Assembly (NCBI GenBank): GCA_946894095.1
Contig: OX335663.1
Span: 930,001-994,000 of the forward strand
Reading direction: 5' to 3'
From: Incurvaria masculella
Taxonomy: Eukaryota; Arthropoda; Insecta; Lepidoptera; Incurvariidae
Length of the DNA stretch: 64,000 nucleotides
In this document: one piece after another, positions 9,945-22,064 of the stretch
How the letters are laid out: each line of letters starts with the position of its first letter
How positions within the stretch are numbered: position 1 is the stretch's first letter
Notes under the pieces: model-generated
Database searches by the model: none
Told to the model about the DNA's origin: nothing
The model's input: only the letters and a program-made list of their open reading frames with translations
Program-made: the position numbers and the translations under genes

Positions 9945-10282
9945 AGGGGGCTTTATTACTGTAGTGATGATTATCTTGTACTGATATAGATTGCAAGCTG
10001 CTAAGAAATGCCCTTAATATGTAGCGATTAAGCTATTAGGCCGTAGGTGGAAAAGGCCCCGTGCCTGGTTTTCCCCAAGTGCTAATTCATTTTAATGGAC
10101 ACTTAAAGGTGAAAAAGGCAATAAGGGCCTACTGCTGATTAGCTTAATCGCCACATATTAAGGGGCTTTCTTAGCAGCTTGCAATCATAATCGGCACTTT
10201 AGTAATAAAGGCCCTTTAAGTGTCGATTTCAATAAATCAGCACTAGGTGAAAATCAAACTTAGGGGCTCTTCCACCAAGTAC
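9945..10282. repeat. Two inverted copies of a ~145-bp MITE (GGTTTTCACCAAGTGCTGAT type)
   Basis: The family runs GGTTTTCACCAAGTGCTGAT ... TGCAAGCTGCTAAGAAAG ... TTAAGCTAATCAG.ACT.GGTGGAA. Here two copies lie head to head. Other copies: 23617, 34347 (minus), 47613 and 50423. Short non-autonomous element with imperfect terminal inverted repeats. Confidence 0.8.
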
Positions 10283-10515
10283 TGATTAAGTCCTTTCCGG
10301 CGGGACTAACTCATTCGCGGGCACGCTACAAAACCGTGCTATTGCGTTCTGGGAAAAACTCTGTTTGAAAAAAAAAGATAAGAGTCCGTGATTAGGAGGA
10401 TGCAACACATTCACAAAGCAGACAATGCGCATAGTGTTTGATTTGGTAAGATTTACGAAAGTTGTAATTACAAAACGACTTACAGCTAAAAGTAAATCAC
10501 GACCGCTGTAGTCAA
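10283..10515 (-). repeat. CCTTAAGGTGG-type MITE fragment (minus)
   Basis: Carries the complement of the right-hand part of the MITE at 3952/11291, including GGACTAACTCATTCGCGGGC, GTTTGATTTGGTAAGATTTA and TAAAAGTAAATCACGACCGC. Both termini are missing. Confidence 0.7.
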
Positions 10516-10617
10516 AAATCAAACCATAACCAAATTGATTACAAATCTTCATGAAACAAGCTATATCTGTTTTTAGATTACCGTGGTTACTGTTCATTTT
10601 AAAAGATTAAACGGCTT

Positions 10618-10795
10618 TCTACTTGCGGCATAATTTGTGCGGAGCACGAGGTTTCGAGCCAAACATTTGGCTCATCTTCAGGTGAGCTCGCGTGTCCAGC
10701 GGCGGCCAACGGGGAACTGTCAATTTGACGTGTTCCGCCGTTGGCGAAGATTGTAGTTGTGGGTAGTTCGAACGTCTTGAGCGGCTGCGTTCCGG
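10618..10795 (-). repeat. Dispersed ~160-bp repeat, copy B
   Basis: Same block as at 340-500, including the palindrome GAGCCAAA/TTTGGCTC at about 10655. Beyond about 10787 the two copies diverge, so the 69-bp array is not part of this repeat. Confidence 0.65.
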
Positions 10796-11290
10796 AGCTC
10801 CAGGGAAAGGCAAAACGCGCTAACCGTATCTTGACTTTCACTGCACGCCTTTGCCTTCCGGATTTTCAGGGGAGCAAGTACCAAATTTCACATGGGAGAT
10901 CGCATGATTCGTCTAGGCAACGCTGCATGTTGCCATCACCAGATCTAAATTCCCCCAAAGTAGACGTTAGCGATCTATGCAGGCCTAAGTATTATAGAAA
11001 ATTCGTGATTAGGAATCACGTATATTTCAGTCGAGAAAACCATTGTAATCGCAGTTGTCAAAGTGATTTTCTCGACGGAAAGGTTATGGAGCACGGTATT
11101 TCAATTATTTAATCATTTCCGTCGAGAAAATCGCTTTGAGAACCATAATAAAAGCTTTTTTCTGAACTGAAAGATTCCTAATTCCTGAGCACGGAATTCC
11201 AAGAATAGACCTACAGCTTCGCGAGGCCCGTGATCTATGGCGCGACCAAAAACGGTCAAAAACGCGAAAAATCAAGCATTAGTAATTTCC
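10796..11290. other. Unassigned; one hairpin
   Basis: No gene recognised. A 23-base inverted repeat with one mismatch (AAAGTGATTTTCTCGACGG and its complement) lies at 11059-11081 and 11116-11139, with a loop of about 35 bases. Confidence 0.6.
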
Positions 11291-11842
11291 CCTTAAGGTG
11301 GCCCAACCCGCTCATCTCCCCATACAAAAGGGGAAAGAAGATCACGCCCATGTTTCTTGTCAAAGATCCAAAATTTTGCTCAAAATAGCTTTATTTGATC
11401 GAACTAGACGTCTGATGACCGATGGCATTGTAAAATTGTGTTTGGTTTCTAAGTTACAAGGTCCTAAAGTTCGAATTTTTCGCGCGTTTTATGCAATAAC
11501 TTTGGAGTTGGATTACGCAATGATAAAGTAAGAACATCGTAAAAAGATTAGTCATCAGACATAGCTTATTTAATCAAGATTTATGATCTATTTGGTTTTG
11601 GTTAGATTTTTTTCTACAGCGGTCGTGGTTTACTTTTAGCTATAAGTCGTTTTGAAATTAAAATTTTCGTAAATCTTACCAAATCATACACTTTGTACAT
11701 TGTCTTTTTTGTGGACATGTTGCATCTTCCTCATCACGGAGCCTGTCTTATTCTTTGAAACAGAGAAGGTCCCAGAGCGCAACAGCACGGTTTTGTACTG
11801 TGCCCGCGAATGAGTTGGGCCCGCCGGGTTGGGCCACCTTAA
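11291..11842 (+). mobile_element. CCTTAAGGTGG-type MITE, copy 2 (full, ~550 bp)
   Basis: Terminal inverted repeats of about 18 bases: CCTTAAGGTGGCCCAACCCG at the left and CGGGTTGGGCCACCTTAA at the right. Interior closely matches 3952-4516. Non-coding. Confidence 0.85.
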
Positions 11843-13535
11843 AAGCATGCTTGAATGTTTAAAACGCCAGCTTTATCCTAGGATCGAGGCTCACATTATA
11901 TCCCTCATAGTTTAACAATTTCCCGAAAATATGTTAATCTTTCACCGATTGGCAACCCTTGTTGACCGTGACTTCGCAGAAAGTAACCTTATTTAACGTT
12001 CTCGTTTCGTAACGGAGTCGTTCAACATTCAATAAAATCGACATTATAGCGACCATATACTCTTTCTTCCAACCGCATTAAGCTTATTGGCTAGTTTGTA
12101 AGGAAAAGAGTAACATTGTGCGGTGGAGAAAATGGGCAGAGCGCAGGCAGGGCGCGCGTTGGTACGGCGAAGGTGTTGCCTGTTGGCACGCGGCCAGCCC
12201 TGCACAGTGGTGCGGTTGGTAGATTAAATTGGAAATGACATGCATTGCTATTGTGGATATATTCGTTGCTACACATGAGGTTAAGGCGAGGGCGAAAATA
12301 CATTTATAGTAAAATTTATATTATTCGCATACATACGGCGGGTCCTTATTGTTTTTTTTATTTGTGTTATACTGATTGTGAGATTTATGTCTATCCAAAT
12401 ACTTGATTTTTATATAAAATCTTGATTTTTTTTCTTCTTTACTCGTAGTTCAAGTTTATCTGAAAGTTGAGGATAAGATCAGCTCACAAACTACTTGTTG
12501 ACAGACAGGAAAACATACAAACAGGCAGACAAACTAAGACAGGGCATTAGGTTAGTTAGCTGCCATGACCTGTACATGTGATGGCGTGATCGGGTTATTA
12601 ATTGTTAGTATTAACTATTATTAATAAGCACGTCATTTGACGTTAGCCAGGCCCTCACCTAAGAAGTGCCCAACGATGCCCGTGGGCTTTCGAACTTCCT
12701 CAAGGGCTGCGAAAATTCCTTCTAGGGCGTTACCTTACTTTAAATGGACCCAACTCTGTACTTTGGGGAAAATACCTACCCACGAAGTTAAATGCGTAGT
12801 TTACCGATCCATTAAATAAAGGATTGAAAAGATCGGTTGGTTCCAATTCAAAATTAAAATTTTCTTAATGTATCCTTTACTTCGAATCAATATTTTTACA
12901 GAAATAAAAAACAATTTTTTTTTGCTGCAAGAATAAAAACCCCTATATGAAGCAATGGAAATTACAGTTTTAAATGGCTTCATTACCATGGAAAAGTACA
13001 CATTCGTGACGAAATATACTTATCCAACCCAAAATATGAATCTAAGTTGTGACTCTGAGATAAGAGCCACGCATCTACTAGTTTACCAATAAAACAACGA
13101 TTGAAATAACCTTCCTTCATATGTAACAATTTTGTCCAGAAAAAGTACTGTTGAAGGCCCACTGCTCCATGAATGTGGGGTAAAGCGCACTGCGCCGCCA
13201 TCCGTCGTGTTACTAGGTCAGGGATGTAACCACTATGTAAACATTGTAACGCCCGGAACGTCAGCTCCGTAACATCGTTGTTACATACACCACTTCACGC
13301 GTAACTACTTAATTTAACCTATGTTAGTTAGTACAGGCTTGTCAGAGCACACCCCCACACCGCAGCTTGGAATGAACGAATGCGAATTTCACGTAACGTA
13401 CATTTGTGCATTCGTATTTTACTTCTATCAGGATCTAGCTGTAGTACCCGGTTTCGCTCAGTACAATATGTTAAAAAATATATAAAGAAAGTAACCGTAC
13501 AGATGTCAGTTTTCATTTAATTTAATTTATTTAAA
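11843..13535. other. Unassigned sequence
   Basis: About 1.7 kb with no supported gene. A GC-rich patch at about 12125-12215 has short open frames on both strands but no recognisable motif. Confidence 0.45.
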
Positions 13536-13720
13536 CTTTTGGTAAGTTACGTCACAAACTGATAGATCCGCGGATTCGATTAACTCAGTAAAGAAGAACC
13601 CGGAAAGAAACTTCACCGGTTTTTACATTTCCCGTCTACAATAATGAAGTCTCTAAATCTTAATGCTACTGCCAAACTATTTCTACGGTTATGACAGGGG
13701 ACAAAAGAAACACACCTTAG
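13536..13720 (+). repeat. GTTACGTCACAAA-type repeat, copy 1
   Basis: Matches 33170-33330 and 46310-46520 in the order GTTACGTCACAAA, GATCCGCGGATTCGAT, GTAAAGAAGAACCCG.AAAGAA, CTAAAT.TTAATGCTACTGCC. A reverse-strand scrap lies at about 22440-22500. Probably a decayed retroelement tail or SINE; class unknown. Confidence 0.7.
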
Positions 13721-13737
13721 TGTAAATGGTTTGAAAA

Positions 13738-13882
13738 TATAAATTAAGTTCCGATTGCACGATCAAACACGTCCGTTTTATTGAACCCCGTTCCTTCCAT
13801 ACTGACCATACAAAGTGACGTGTTTAATCATACGTTGACGTTGATTTTTATTGTTTGCCCTTTCGTGTACTCGGCCCTAAGT
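13738..13882 (-). repeat. GGGCCGAGTGCACG-type MITE, copy 1
   Basis: About 140 bases shared with 40109-40254 and 41368-41507. Contains two inverted blocks with AACACGTCACTTT and ends in CCTTTCGTG.ACTCGGCCC. Short non-autonomous element. Confidence 0.75.
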
Positions 13883-15045
13883 TGCTTATACAGTACAATG
13901 TATAGTATTACAACTCAAGTAAAATAAGTACAAATCGCATAAGAGGGTTTTACGGGAGGGAACTTCACTTACATTACAATACACTTTACAATTAAGAACT
14001 GATTTAAATATTAGGTTGATTAAATATTAAATTGATATCAAATCATACTGCAAGTAATTGATTGTACAATCTAACACCAGGTATTGTGAATGAATCTCTT
14101 CAAAGTTTTTGGTCTTCTTTGTTTAGGGCAATGAATTTGAAATAGATTTCTAGTGTTTTGTAAATGTACGACATATTCATGTAATACTAAAACGTTGTAT
14201 TGGCAAACAAACTTGTTCGGAAGGGTCATTCGCCAGATTCAAGATCTTCCAAAACTTTCCACATGAATCCCTGACCTTCATGTTGAGGTTCATTCTCTGA
14301 TGCCAAAACTATTCTTATCCAAAAAAAAAAATACGCCTGTTGTCCGCTCCGCTGCTGCGTCAAAGAAGGGCGAACAAACAAACCAACAAACACACTTTCT
14401 CATTTATAATATTAAAACGGAATAAAGTACACTAAAGGGAATACTAGAACATACGACCGTGTTGTCTCTCTGAATTGAGAGACCCTCCAACCCTAGAACT
14501 GTGGAGACTCGTACGTGAATTTTATTTCCAGTTTCTAATAAGCAGAGTATGTACAGGGCGGCGGGATTCAGTCAAAACAGTTCCCTTTATTTATCTAACC
14601 ACTGTTTGCGCCAGCTGTCGGCGAGACGACAGGGCTATCTTCATAAGAGGAAATACGGAGATACCATTGCCATCTCAATTATTCATAACATACTCAAATC
14701 ACTATTTATAACCAAATATAAAATTTTAATGTCCATTTAACACACAAAACATTTCGCAAATCAGGTATTTTAAAATTGCAACTTTCGTATTAATCCTCAT
14801 CTCAGAGATCTTTTTCTTAACTTGGTATCACTCAGTTATCCGTCCCGTTCTGTTGCATGAGAGCGAGAGGGATCTAAATAGGAAAATCATATATGCTAGA
14901 AAGGGCACTTGCTGAGAGAACACCATCCTCCAGTGAACACGATACACACACACTCACACCACAAATGCATGACTGACAGAGACCTATAGCGAAGTACTTC
15001 ATAGGATATACGTATGCTAGAAAGAGTACCGGCTTTTCCGATAGT
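13883..15045. other. Unassigned sequence
   Basis: No supported gene. GAGAGACCCTCCAACCCT at about 14480 resembles 16768-16790, upstream of a LINE fragment, so a small retroelement scrap may lie at about 14470-14600. Confidence 0.45.
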
Positions 15046-15361
15046 TTTTAGGGTTCCGTACCCAAAGGGTGAAAACGGAACCCTATTACTAAGCCTCCGA
15101 TGTCCGTCCGTCCGTCCGTCCGTCCGTCCGTCCGTCCGTCTGTCCGTCTGTCACAGGACTGTATCTCAGTAACCGTAAGAGATAGACAGCTGAAATTTTC
15201 ACAGAGTGTGTATTTATTTTGCCGCTATAACAACACATAGGTAAGATTAAGAAATAATTAAAATTAAAGGGGGTCCCCATACAAAAAACGTGATTTTTTT
15301 GTATAATTTTTTTTACGATGGTACGGAACCCTTCGTGTGCGAGTCTGACTCGCACTTGGCC
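15046..15361 (-). repeat. ACGG-family repeat, copy 6 (full, minus)
   Basis: Complete minus-strand copy; CCGT run at about 15103-15140. Confidence 0.9.
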
Positions 15362-16254
15362 TGAATTCGTTGAATTCGTTCAATGTCGGATATCACGATA
15401 ACGACACCGCGCCGTACGCCATACTTACTACACATATAACCATGAAATAACGCCATTCGATACAAAAATGATGGACTATTAGAATTTTGATAGAAGATAT
15501 GTGATTTCATCATCCTTCTTGGCTTCCCCGAAATCGTTTTTACATTTTTACACTACAAACGACGGCATCATTCTTTCTTTCTTCTACCATAGAGCAGCAC
15601 CTATTATATTCGGCAAACACGCGCGAACGCCGTGACGAGTGTATCGAAACTGACAGCTCAGGTACTCTACATTGTTCGAATTAGAGTACCTGACTTGACA
15701 CGTAGGGGAAAGCTCAGAACGGATCTAAATGTTTTTTTAGTAGGTACCTTATTGCATCAACACGACGTCAGTGTTTTTTCTTTAGTAGCTGATTCAGGTT
15801 TAAAATAAGAGAGGTATTACCTCAAGAAACTCTTCAATGTCGCATGGAATAACATTTCACAAGCGCCAGTCGTCAAATTAAACACGAGATTACGCTTTAG
15901 GGCGTGATTGCACCTGATTGCATTCAGTTCCCATAAGGGCGTAAGTGAAGCTATATTTTATAAACTTAAAAAATAACTACTACCTATTTTAGAATCCCGA
16001 AAAGATGAAAGTTGCATCGATATTTGAAACCTACAACGGTTAATATCTGACGCTCATATTCTGTATTAAAAACATTGGTTTCTTTTGAATTAAATTTATA
16101 ATGAAATTAGTCTAATTTGAGAACACAAAGCACCAGAGACTAGGCTGAGATAATTAGGAAGACTTCTTCTACTACAGATTTTTATCTACTACAGAACGTT
16201 CTGAAATGGGATTTTTTTTTATGTAACTGGACAGTTCAGTAGTAACCATTCACG
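15362..16254. other. Unassigned sequence
   Basis: No gene or clear repeat recognised in this AT-rich stretch. Confidence 0.45.
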
Positions 16255-16580
16255 GTTACTACCAAACTTAACGTCAGATATTAGCCTAACACACCACATG
16301 GGAACTACTTGCCTTGACAGGACCTTCCTTATATTTCTGCTACATTGAACTGGATGGAAAACACGAAGAATTTTCATTGCCGCTTCGACCATCGTTCATT
16401 CAATTCCATGGTACCAACCTAATAAGTAAGGAAGGGGACCTACAGTTTTACGTGGAATCGGAACGACGGCCAGCCTCAAGGGTTGAAATGATCACCCATC
16501 CAGAACCCAACCGCGCTCAAGGGTGCTTACACAGTTTATCGATTCGCAAGGCGTCGCACCACTGGGCTACCGTGGCTGAC
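16255..16580 (-). repeat. SINE with tRNA/5S-rRNA-like head, copy 1 (diverged)
   Basis: On the minus strand it starts GTCAGCCACGGTAGCCCAGT (A-box-like), then shows GCGCGGTTGGGTTCTGGATG and GGGTGATC, which resemble the 3' half of 5S rRNA (GCGCGGTTAGTACTTGGATG, GGGTGACC). The body then matches the tRNA-headed SINEs (GTAGGTCCCCTTCC, ATTGCCGCTTCGACC on plus, CATTGAACTGGATGGAAAAC on plus). See 48751-49111 for a better copy. Confidence 0.7.
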
Positions 16581-16789
16581 AAGACGTACCAGCTGTGCTC
16601 GAATAAACCGTGTTCCAATTTCCCGCGCTCTTTGTCCATCCTTGCTTAATTAGCTTCGCCGAAGCCCTATTACACAGATGACCTATAAAGAGGGCGCCGG
16701 AATACGCTTGCCGCTCCGGCGAGACCACAGACTTCAGAATAGACCAGAAGAGCTTTATCCCTAATTTAGAGACCCTCCAACTCTGAAAG

Positions 16790-17085
16790 GATGTAGGGTC
16801 TCTCCCTGTGTTCTACCGTCTTTACCATGGAGAGTGCTCTTCGGAGCTGCACAACGCTGTCCCTCCGTCCCCTTTCTACCATCGTACCACGCGAAACAGG
16901 CAGGAAATGCACCCGTTTACTGTCGACATTCCAAAAATCAGAACCAACCGATATTCTAGGTTCTTTATCTATAGGATCGGTAAACTATGGAATGAACTAC
17001 GTGCCGAGTTATTTCCCCCAAAGTACAACCGGGGATCCTTCAAACGAGTCGTATTCACTACGTATAATATTCACAACGTATAATA
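16790..17085 (+). pseudogene. LINE reverse transcriptase C-terminal fragment
   Basis: An open stretch of about 90 codons reads VFYRLYHGECSSEL near the start and LWNELRAELFP near the end. This is the typical C-terminal tail of lepidopteran non-LTR reverse transcriptases (FYR.YHGECS.EL ... LWN.LP). It has no in-frame start of its own, an in-frame stop lies about 25 codons before the FYRLYHGEC motif, and the catalytic domain is absent. It is a dead 5'-truncated copy that runs into the AACGTATAAT cluster. Confidence 0.75.
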
Positions 17086-17395
17086 GTATTTTTTTCCAAA
17101 AAATGAAAACCATGCATATCGTATAGTATTCACAACGTATAATGTTATACGTTGTGCATGAATAAAGTTTAAAAATAAAATCAACTCTTTGCATCATGCA
17201 GAACGTATAATAGTCACAACGTATAATATTCCTAACATTAATTCACAAAAAAATAAAACCATGCAGAACGTATAATATGCCAAGAAGCACTGCATAAAGC
17301 GCCCTGCCGATTATACGTTGTGCATGGTTTTAAAATTTTGTTAAAATATAACATTATACGATCTGCATATTAGACGTTGTGCCGTTCCCCCCTTC
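17055..17395. repeat. Cluster of AACGTATAAT motifs on both strands
   Basis: The 9-mer ACGTATAAT or its complement occurs at least eight times in about 330 bases, with further near-matches, in direct and inverted orientation. It is often preceded by CAC or CAG and followed by ATTC or AGTC; GTTATACGTTGTGCATG forms an inverted pair with its neighbour. Between motifs lie A-rich blocks with AACCATGCA. It is not a regular tandem repeat. No ORF. Confidence 0.8.
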
Positions 17396-17627
17396 AAACA
17401 TGGTGTGAAGTAGCACCTGGCCGGCCGGCTCGGTTTTCGCAGCCACCTTAAAAGTTCAAAAGCTCATTACGCCGTTTTACATAAAAAAGCACGTTTCTTT
17501 AGCGCACTCTTGTCGTTTGTATATTGAAGTTCTCTAACAGGGTAATACGCATACAATTTACACATAGATGTTGTACAAAGACGTTGCGTCGAACTATGTA
17601 GTATTGTATTATTTTTTTGTATTGTTT

Positions 17628-17795
17628 ATTCATCATCCATAGACAGTACACTGCACTCGGATTTGTCATATTTTAGCATCGGCCAGTTCAGCAAAACAAA
17701 ACACAGCGAAGAAGAACTGGAAAGAAACTCCGCTTTTTTTTTTCAACCTCCACTTAGTCTAAGTTTACAAAAGTGTTTGTCAATTATTTTAACAA
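17628..17795 (-). repeat. TTGTTTATTCATCATCC-type repeat (minus)
   Basis: Inverse of 22065-22250 and of 28970-29757 (interrupted). Shared blocks are ACAGTACACTGCACTCGG, AAATATGACAAAT on the other strand, and AACTGG.AAGAAACTCC. Short dispersed repeat of unknown class. Confidence 0.7.
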
Positions 17796-18260
17796 AAACA
17801 TAGGTAAAACACTAAATTCACATGAATACACAAAAATTTACAATCCATGCCGTATGCAACAGTTCATGACAAATATCATTTTATTTGCAAAGACAATCCC
17901 CTCCAACTAATATGTTGCCAATTGGAGCAGGCCAGTCCCCACCACCCGTTCACGAGCATCACGCCGGGCACAGCCATTACCTCTTTTAACCATATTTTAG
18001 GGAAAGAGATAACCTGGGCCAAGCGTCACCGTAAGCAAGGACCTTTAAGCGATGCACTGCTCCAGTGGCAACACAACACTGTGAAACACTTGCACATTAG
18101 GTTTTAATACTATGAGTTTTGTCATAAACCCGCAAGTATTAGTTTTGTAGTAGTAGTTGATGGATAACTAATGCTCGCAAAGAACATGATTATGTAGATT
18201 GGCGGCGAGCAAACTATTGACTGCCATTCTGTTACAAATTAATAAAAGTGTTTTTTTTGT
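17796..18260. other. Unassigned sequence
   Basis: No gene supported; a short open frame at 17847-18107 has no recognisable motif. Confidence 0.4.
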
Positions 18261-18648
18261 GCGACCTGACATGGATGGCTAATACCACACAACTACCGTT
18301 ATGATATTAGCCCAATACACCACATACCCGAAGGAATTAGGTGCCATGCCAGGACCTTTCCTTCATGAGCACGGCTACATTGAACTGGATGGAAAACACG
18401 GACAATTTTTCATTGCCGCTTCGACCATTTTTCATCCAATGCGATGGTACTAACCCTGGCGGGCTTAAACCCTACCACCTAGTAGGGGAAGGGGACCTAC
18501 AGTTTTACATGGATTCCGAACCATGGAGCAGCTCGCATTCGTAAATGCACTTATCAAACTCGGAAAGAGAAAGACAGTGGTGCATGTCGGAATTGCATGG
18601 CCTCTGGTACGCTAGGCCAGTCCCCGCGCCACTAGACTACGAGCCGCT
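18261..18648 (-). repeat. tRNA-headed SINE, full copy (minus)
   Basis: On the minus strand it begins AGCGGCTCGTAGTCTAGTGG (A box) and GGCCTAGCGTACCAGAGGCC. The B-box region is mutated (CATGCAATTCC in place of CCTGGGTTCAATTCC). Body and tail are intact to CATCCATGTCAGGTCGC. Confidence 0.88.
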
Positions 18649-18875
18649 AAGTGTGCCTCGGATGAGTAGACTTCAAAACAGTTTGACAATTACTGCTTGT
18701 AACTTACCATTTTTAGAATGTGCAATTCATTCCACCTATGAAATGAATGAAATTACTGAAATAAATGAAATTAATGAAGTATATTTATTTAAATAACAAT
18801 TTGAGTGCAATAACAGTATAGGTACTTAAAACTAAAAAAATAAAAAACTAAAAAACTATGGCAGTATATTTTATA

Positions 18876-19185
18876 CTATATCTGCATAGTCTTTGAGTGT
18901 AGGACGGCGAAAAGCGCGCGGTAATAAAGCGCACGGCCAGGCATTTCTAGCCAATTCCTGACTCTGTGGTCGTGCCGGACCGCCGAGCACGCCCATTCCA
19001 TGCTTCTGCCAAACGGAGCGAATTTGAAACTTTCAATGGACTCATTATTACAACACATTTGTAATTTCTGCGATAGGATAACACGTTCCAAGTGTCAAAC
19101 TAATGAGTCTATAAATAGCGGAAGGGTCGGAAAATTTTAATTTATCTAAGGTCGGAAACACCAAATATGTATTGTTTTTTTTTAT
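18876..19185. other. Unassigned spacer between two SINEs
   Basis: An open minus-strand frame at 18876-19091 shows no known motif. Upstream is a GAAAT-rich patch at about 18740-18790. No gene supported. Confidence 0.4.
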
Positions 19186-19581
19186 GCGACCTGACATGGA
19201 TGGCTAATACCACACAACTACCGTTATGATATTAGCCCAATACACCACATTCCCAAAGGAATTAGGTGCCATGCCAGGACCTTCCCTTTATGAGCACGGC
19301 TACATTGAACTGGATGGAAAACACGGACAATTTTTCATTGCCGCTTCGACCATCTTTTCATCCAATGCGATGGTACCAACCCGGGCGGGCTTAAACCCTA
19401 CCACCTAGTAGGGGAAGGGGATCTACAGTTTTACATGGATTCCGAACCATGGAGCAGCTCGCATTCGTGACGAAATGCACTTATCGAACTCTGAAAGAGA
19501 AAGACAGTGGTGCAAGTTGGTATTGAACCCGGGCCTCTGGTACGCTAGGCCAGTCCCCGCGCCACTAGGCTACGAGCCGCT
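19186..19581 (-). repeat. tRNA-headed SINE, best full copy (minus)
   Basis: Complete: A box (GTAGCCTAGTGG), B-box region (GGCCCGGGTTCAATACC), body with GGTGGTAGGGTTTAAGCCCG and tail AGCCATCCATGTCAGGTCGC. The short open frame inside (about 60 codons) recurs in other copies and is part of the SINE body, not a gene. Confidence 0.92.
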
Positions 19582-19650
19582 CAAATTTGTTGTGCGGTAC
19601 ATTTAACTTTTGATATGATTAGGAATTTAGTTTATTACAGAAAGCTAATC

Positions 19651-19758
19651 GAGCGGATCGTAGCCTAGTGGTGCGGGGACTGGCCTAGCGTACCAGAGGT
19701 CTGGGTTCAATTCCGCGCCCCGGCATGCACCACTTTCTTTCTCTTTCTGAGTTTTAGT
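19651..19758 (+). repeat. tRNA-headed SINE, 5' head only
   Basis: Contains the whole tRNA-related region (GAGCGGATCGTAGCCTAGTG; GTCTGGGTTCAATTCC) and the first part of the body (CACCACTTTCTTTCTC), then stops. Confidence 0.85.
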
Positions 19759-19861
19759 CCAGTTTCTGTCTTGTAATTTTTTTATATTAAAATATAGTCG
19801 AGCAGCAGTCTTAAAATATAACCTGTAGATAAAAGGAAAACTGACGAAGTTGCAAGAATAT

Positions 19862-20143
19862 AATTCAGTCAGTCAGCGTGTTTGCGTCCACTGCTGGACA
19901 TACGCCTCTCCAATTTTTCTCCAGTCCTCCCGGCCCTCAGCGGTACGGAACCACTGCTTTCCGCCGACGCACTTGATGTCGTCGTCCCACCTGGCGGGTG
20001 GTCTTCCCACACTTCGTTTTCCTGTCCACGGCCGCCAGTGTAGGACACGGTTACTCCAACGGTCGTCGTCTCTTCGGCTGTCGTGACCAGCCCACTGCCA
20101 TTTGAGCTTAGCCACCCGGTGTCCAATATCGACTACTATATAT
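19862..20143 (-). pseudogene. RTE-type LINE C-terminal fragment
   Basis: The minus-strand reading contains HRVAKLKWQWAGHD, WSNRVLHWRPW, KRSVGRPPARWDDD and GEAYVQQWTQ. This is the characteristic C-terminal segment of endonuclease-reverse transcriptase LINEs in insects (RVAKLKW.WAGH ... KRSVGRPP.RW.DD ... W...GEA..QQW). The endonuclease and catalytic RT parts are missing and the fragment is 5' truncated. An AT-rich tail with AATAAAAAGATTTGATTTGA lies just outside on the plus strand. Confidence 0.85.
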
Positions 20144-20149
20144 AATATA

Positions 20150-22060
20150 AATATAGGCTACAAAATAAAATTGTATTTATGTGTGCAAATAAAAAGATTT
20201 GATTTGATATCGGCGTTCTCCGTGAATATATAATATTAGAACGGGCTAATATTTTGTTACTGGATGACAGATTTAAATTTTTTTATTTACTCCAGTAGAC
20301 GTATATTATGCTGCCCGGGACGAACCCAGTTTTCAAACCTCAGCGGTTGCGCAGAAACCAAATCTGAAATAGTTTTGTTTCAGCTCAGCTGCTGCTGGTT
20401 CGTTTGAAAAGGGAAGGGCCGGTACATACACGTACATACGGATTCGTTAGATTTTCTTATTTTTATACCAGTTCGATTACCTCTGGCAAATAAGAACCAA
20501 CAAAAAACCTCGTCGGGTATGTAATTTTTTTTACAGTTATGTTTTTAGGTGTCCTTAGCGTTAAAATATAAAAATGCTATCTACGTTTATATTGGAGCAA
20601 TTTAAAAAATCACCCTCATAAATTGCAAGACCAGTCTTTTCCAATGTATCGTGCACAGAGAAAGAACATAAAAGTACGGTTGCCACTGGAAAGTAACGAG
20701 CGGGGGATTCATACGAAAAGTTGACTATCGAAGATATCGTGTACTATGAACCCATTTGTTCTTTAGACCAGCATACACATAAAGAAACTAAATTAAATGC
20801 CTCACATAGGTTTTTTTTAATAAATAAAAAGCTCTGAATTGTTTTTTAAACATTTGGTAACATCGAGGTGTTATAAACCAGTCGTGGACGACATAGTTGA
20901 CGAACAATGTATTATATCATCACAGATTACTCATATTACTGTGGTATTATATTTTACTGAATTAATATTTAAATAAAAAATAAAAACTTCCATCAGCAAA
21001 AAAGGTAACAAAGAGTCGCAGCATGACCGGTCTAAAATTATTGGCTAGGTTTAAATTGCTTTCGACTCAGTTGATTACTTACTCCAGATGTGCGATTTGA
21101 TTACCCTTATCCTAGCAATATATGTAAAACGATAAATATCATATTATAAAAAAAAAACAATTTACTTAGTAACAAAATGTAATACTTACCTACTATATTA
21201 AAATTCCATGCCTTGGCCGTCGCCTACCCCAAGATATCTCAGAATTGTGGAACCCCCCAAATACGTAGAGGTGTTCGGTCTATTTTTGTCTTTTATCGTG
21301 TTTATCACAAAGAACGCTCTTCGGAGATGCGTGACGCATCTAGTTGTAGTCTTGTAACCACTAAGAATAGCTCTCGGAATAGCTGCTAAACGAATACCGG
21401 TTCTTCCGGTAGGTGGATTTAGCACAAAAGGCGGAGCTTGAATCCCCACCATGAAATGTTTTTCGCCCCGCTGCCCCGCGCAGTGTCACGCTGCGTTCCT
21501 TAGTAATATGAGCTAAAAACACCTCCGCTCTACCTCACTCCTCCGTGCTCTGTTCCCTGTCTAAGATCGCTCAACGCCTGCAGGGAACGCGAATCTGAAT
21601 GATATATGCCATTCATTGCGAATCTGGGTTTTTTAACAGAAACCCCCGCTTGGTGTCCACGAAGAACTGTAGATAGTCGACCTATCGTATGTAGCGTGTT
21701 GTTAGTTAGCACCTTGCAGCCGCCTTTTCTTTACATTTCACACAGAGTTCTTCGTTCTTTGTGTCGCCGAGAAAGTCCTACCTTGTTGCCTTTTTCCAAT
21801 ATCCCTGCCACTTCAGTCCAATTTACAATTTTGCTACAAGGTTATCCCATTGGATATTCCATTTTTTCCATTTTTTTTGCCTTGTTCGACAAGTTAAGCT
21901 TTTTTCCCTAAAATATGGTTGTGATGGGCGATGGCCGTGCCCGGCCTTGTTCCAATCGGCAACATGTTAGATAGCGGGCATGATCATTACAAATACACCG
22001 ATATTTGTCATGGCATACGATATGAATAGTTGATTCTCGTCAATTCATATTAATTTAGTT
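20150..22060. other. Unassigned sequence
   Basis: Almost 2 kb without a supported gene or clear repeat. Open frames at 21198-21452 (minus) and 21606-21911 (plus) have no recognisable domain and overlap frames on the other strand. Confidence 0.4.
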
Positions 22061-22064
22061 CTTT

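Noticed and set aside
15089..15355. Recurring 60-110-residue frames rich in TDGRTDGRTDG or VRPSVRPSVRPS
   Set aside because: These are translations of the ACGG microsatellite and adjoining ACGG-family repeat, seen in most copies.
19651..19720. Functional tRNA gene
   Set aside because: The A- and B-box-bearing stretch recurs as the head of a SINE, with a non-tRNA body following and no complete acceptor stem.
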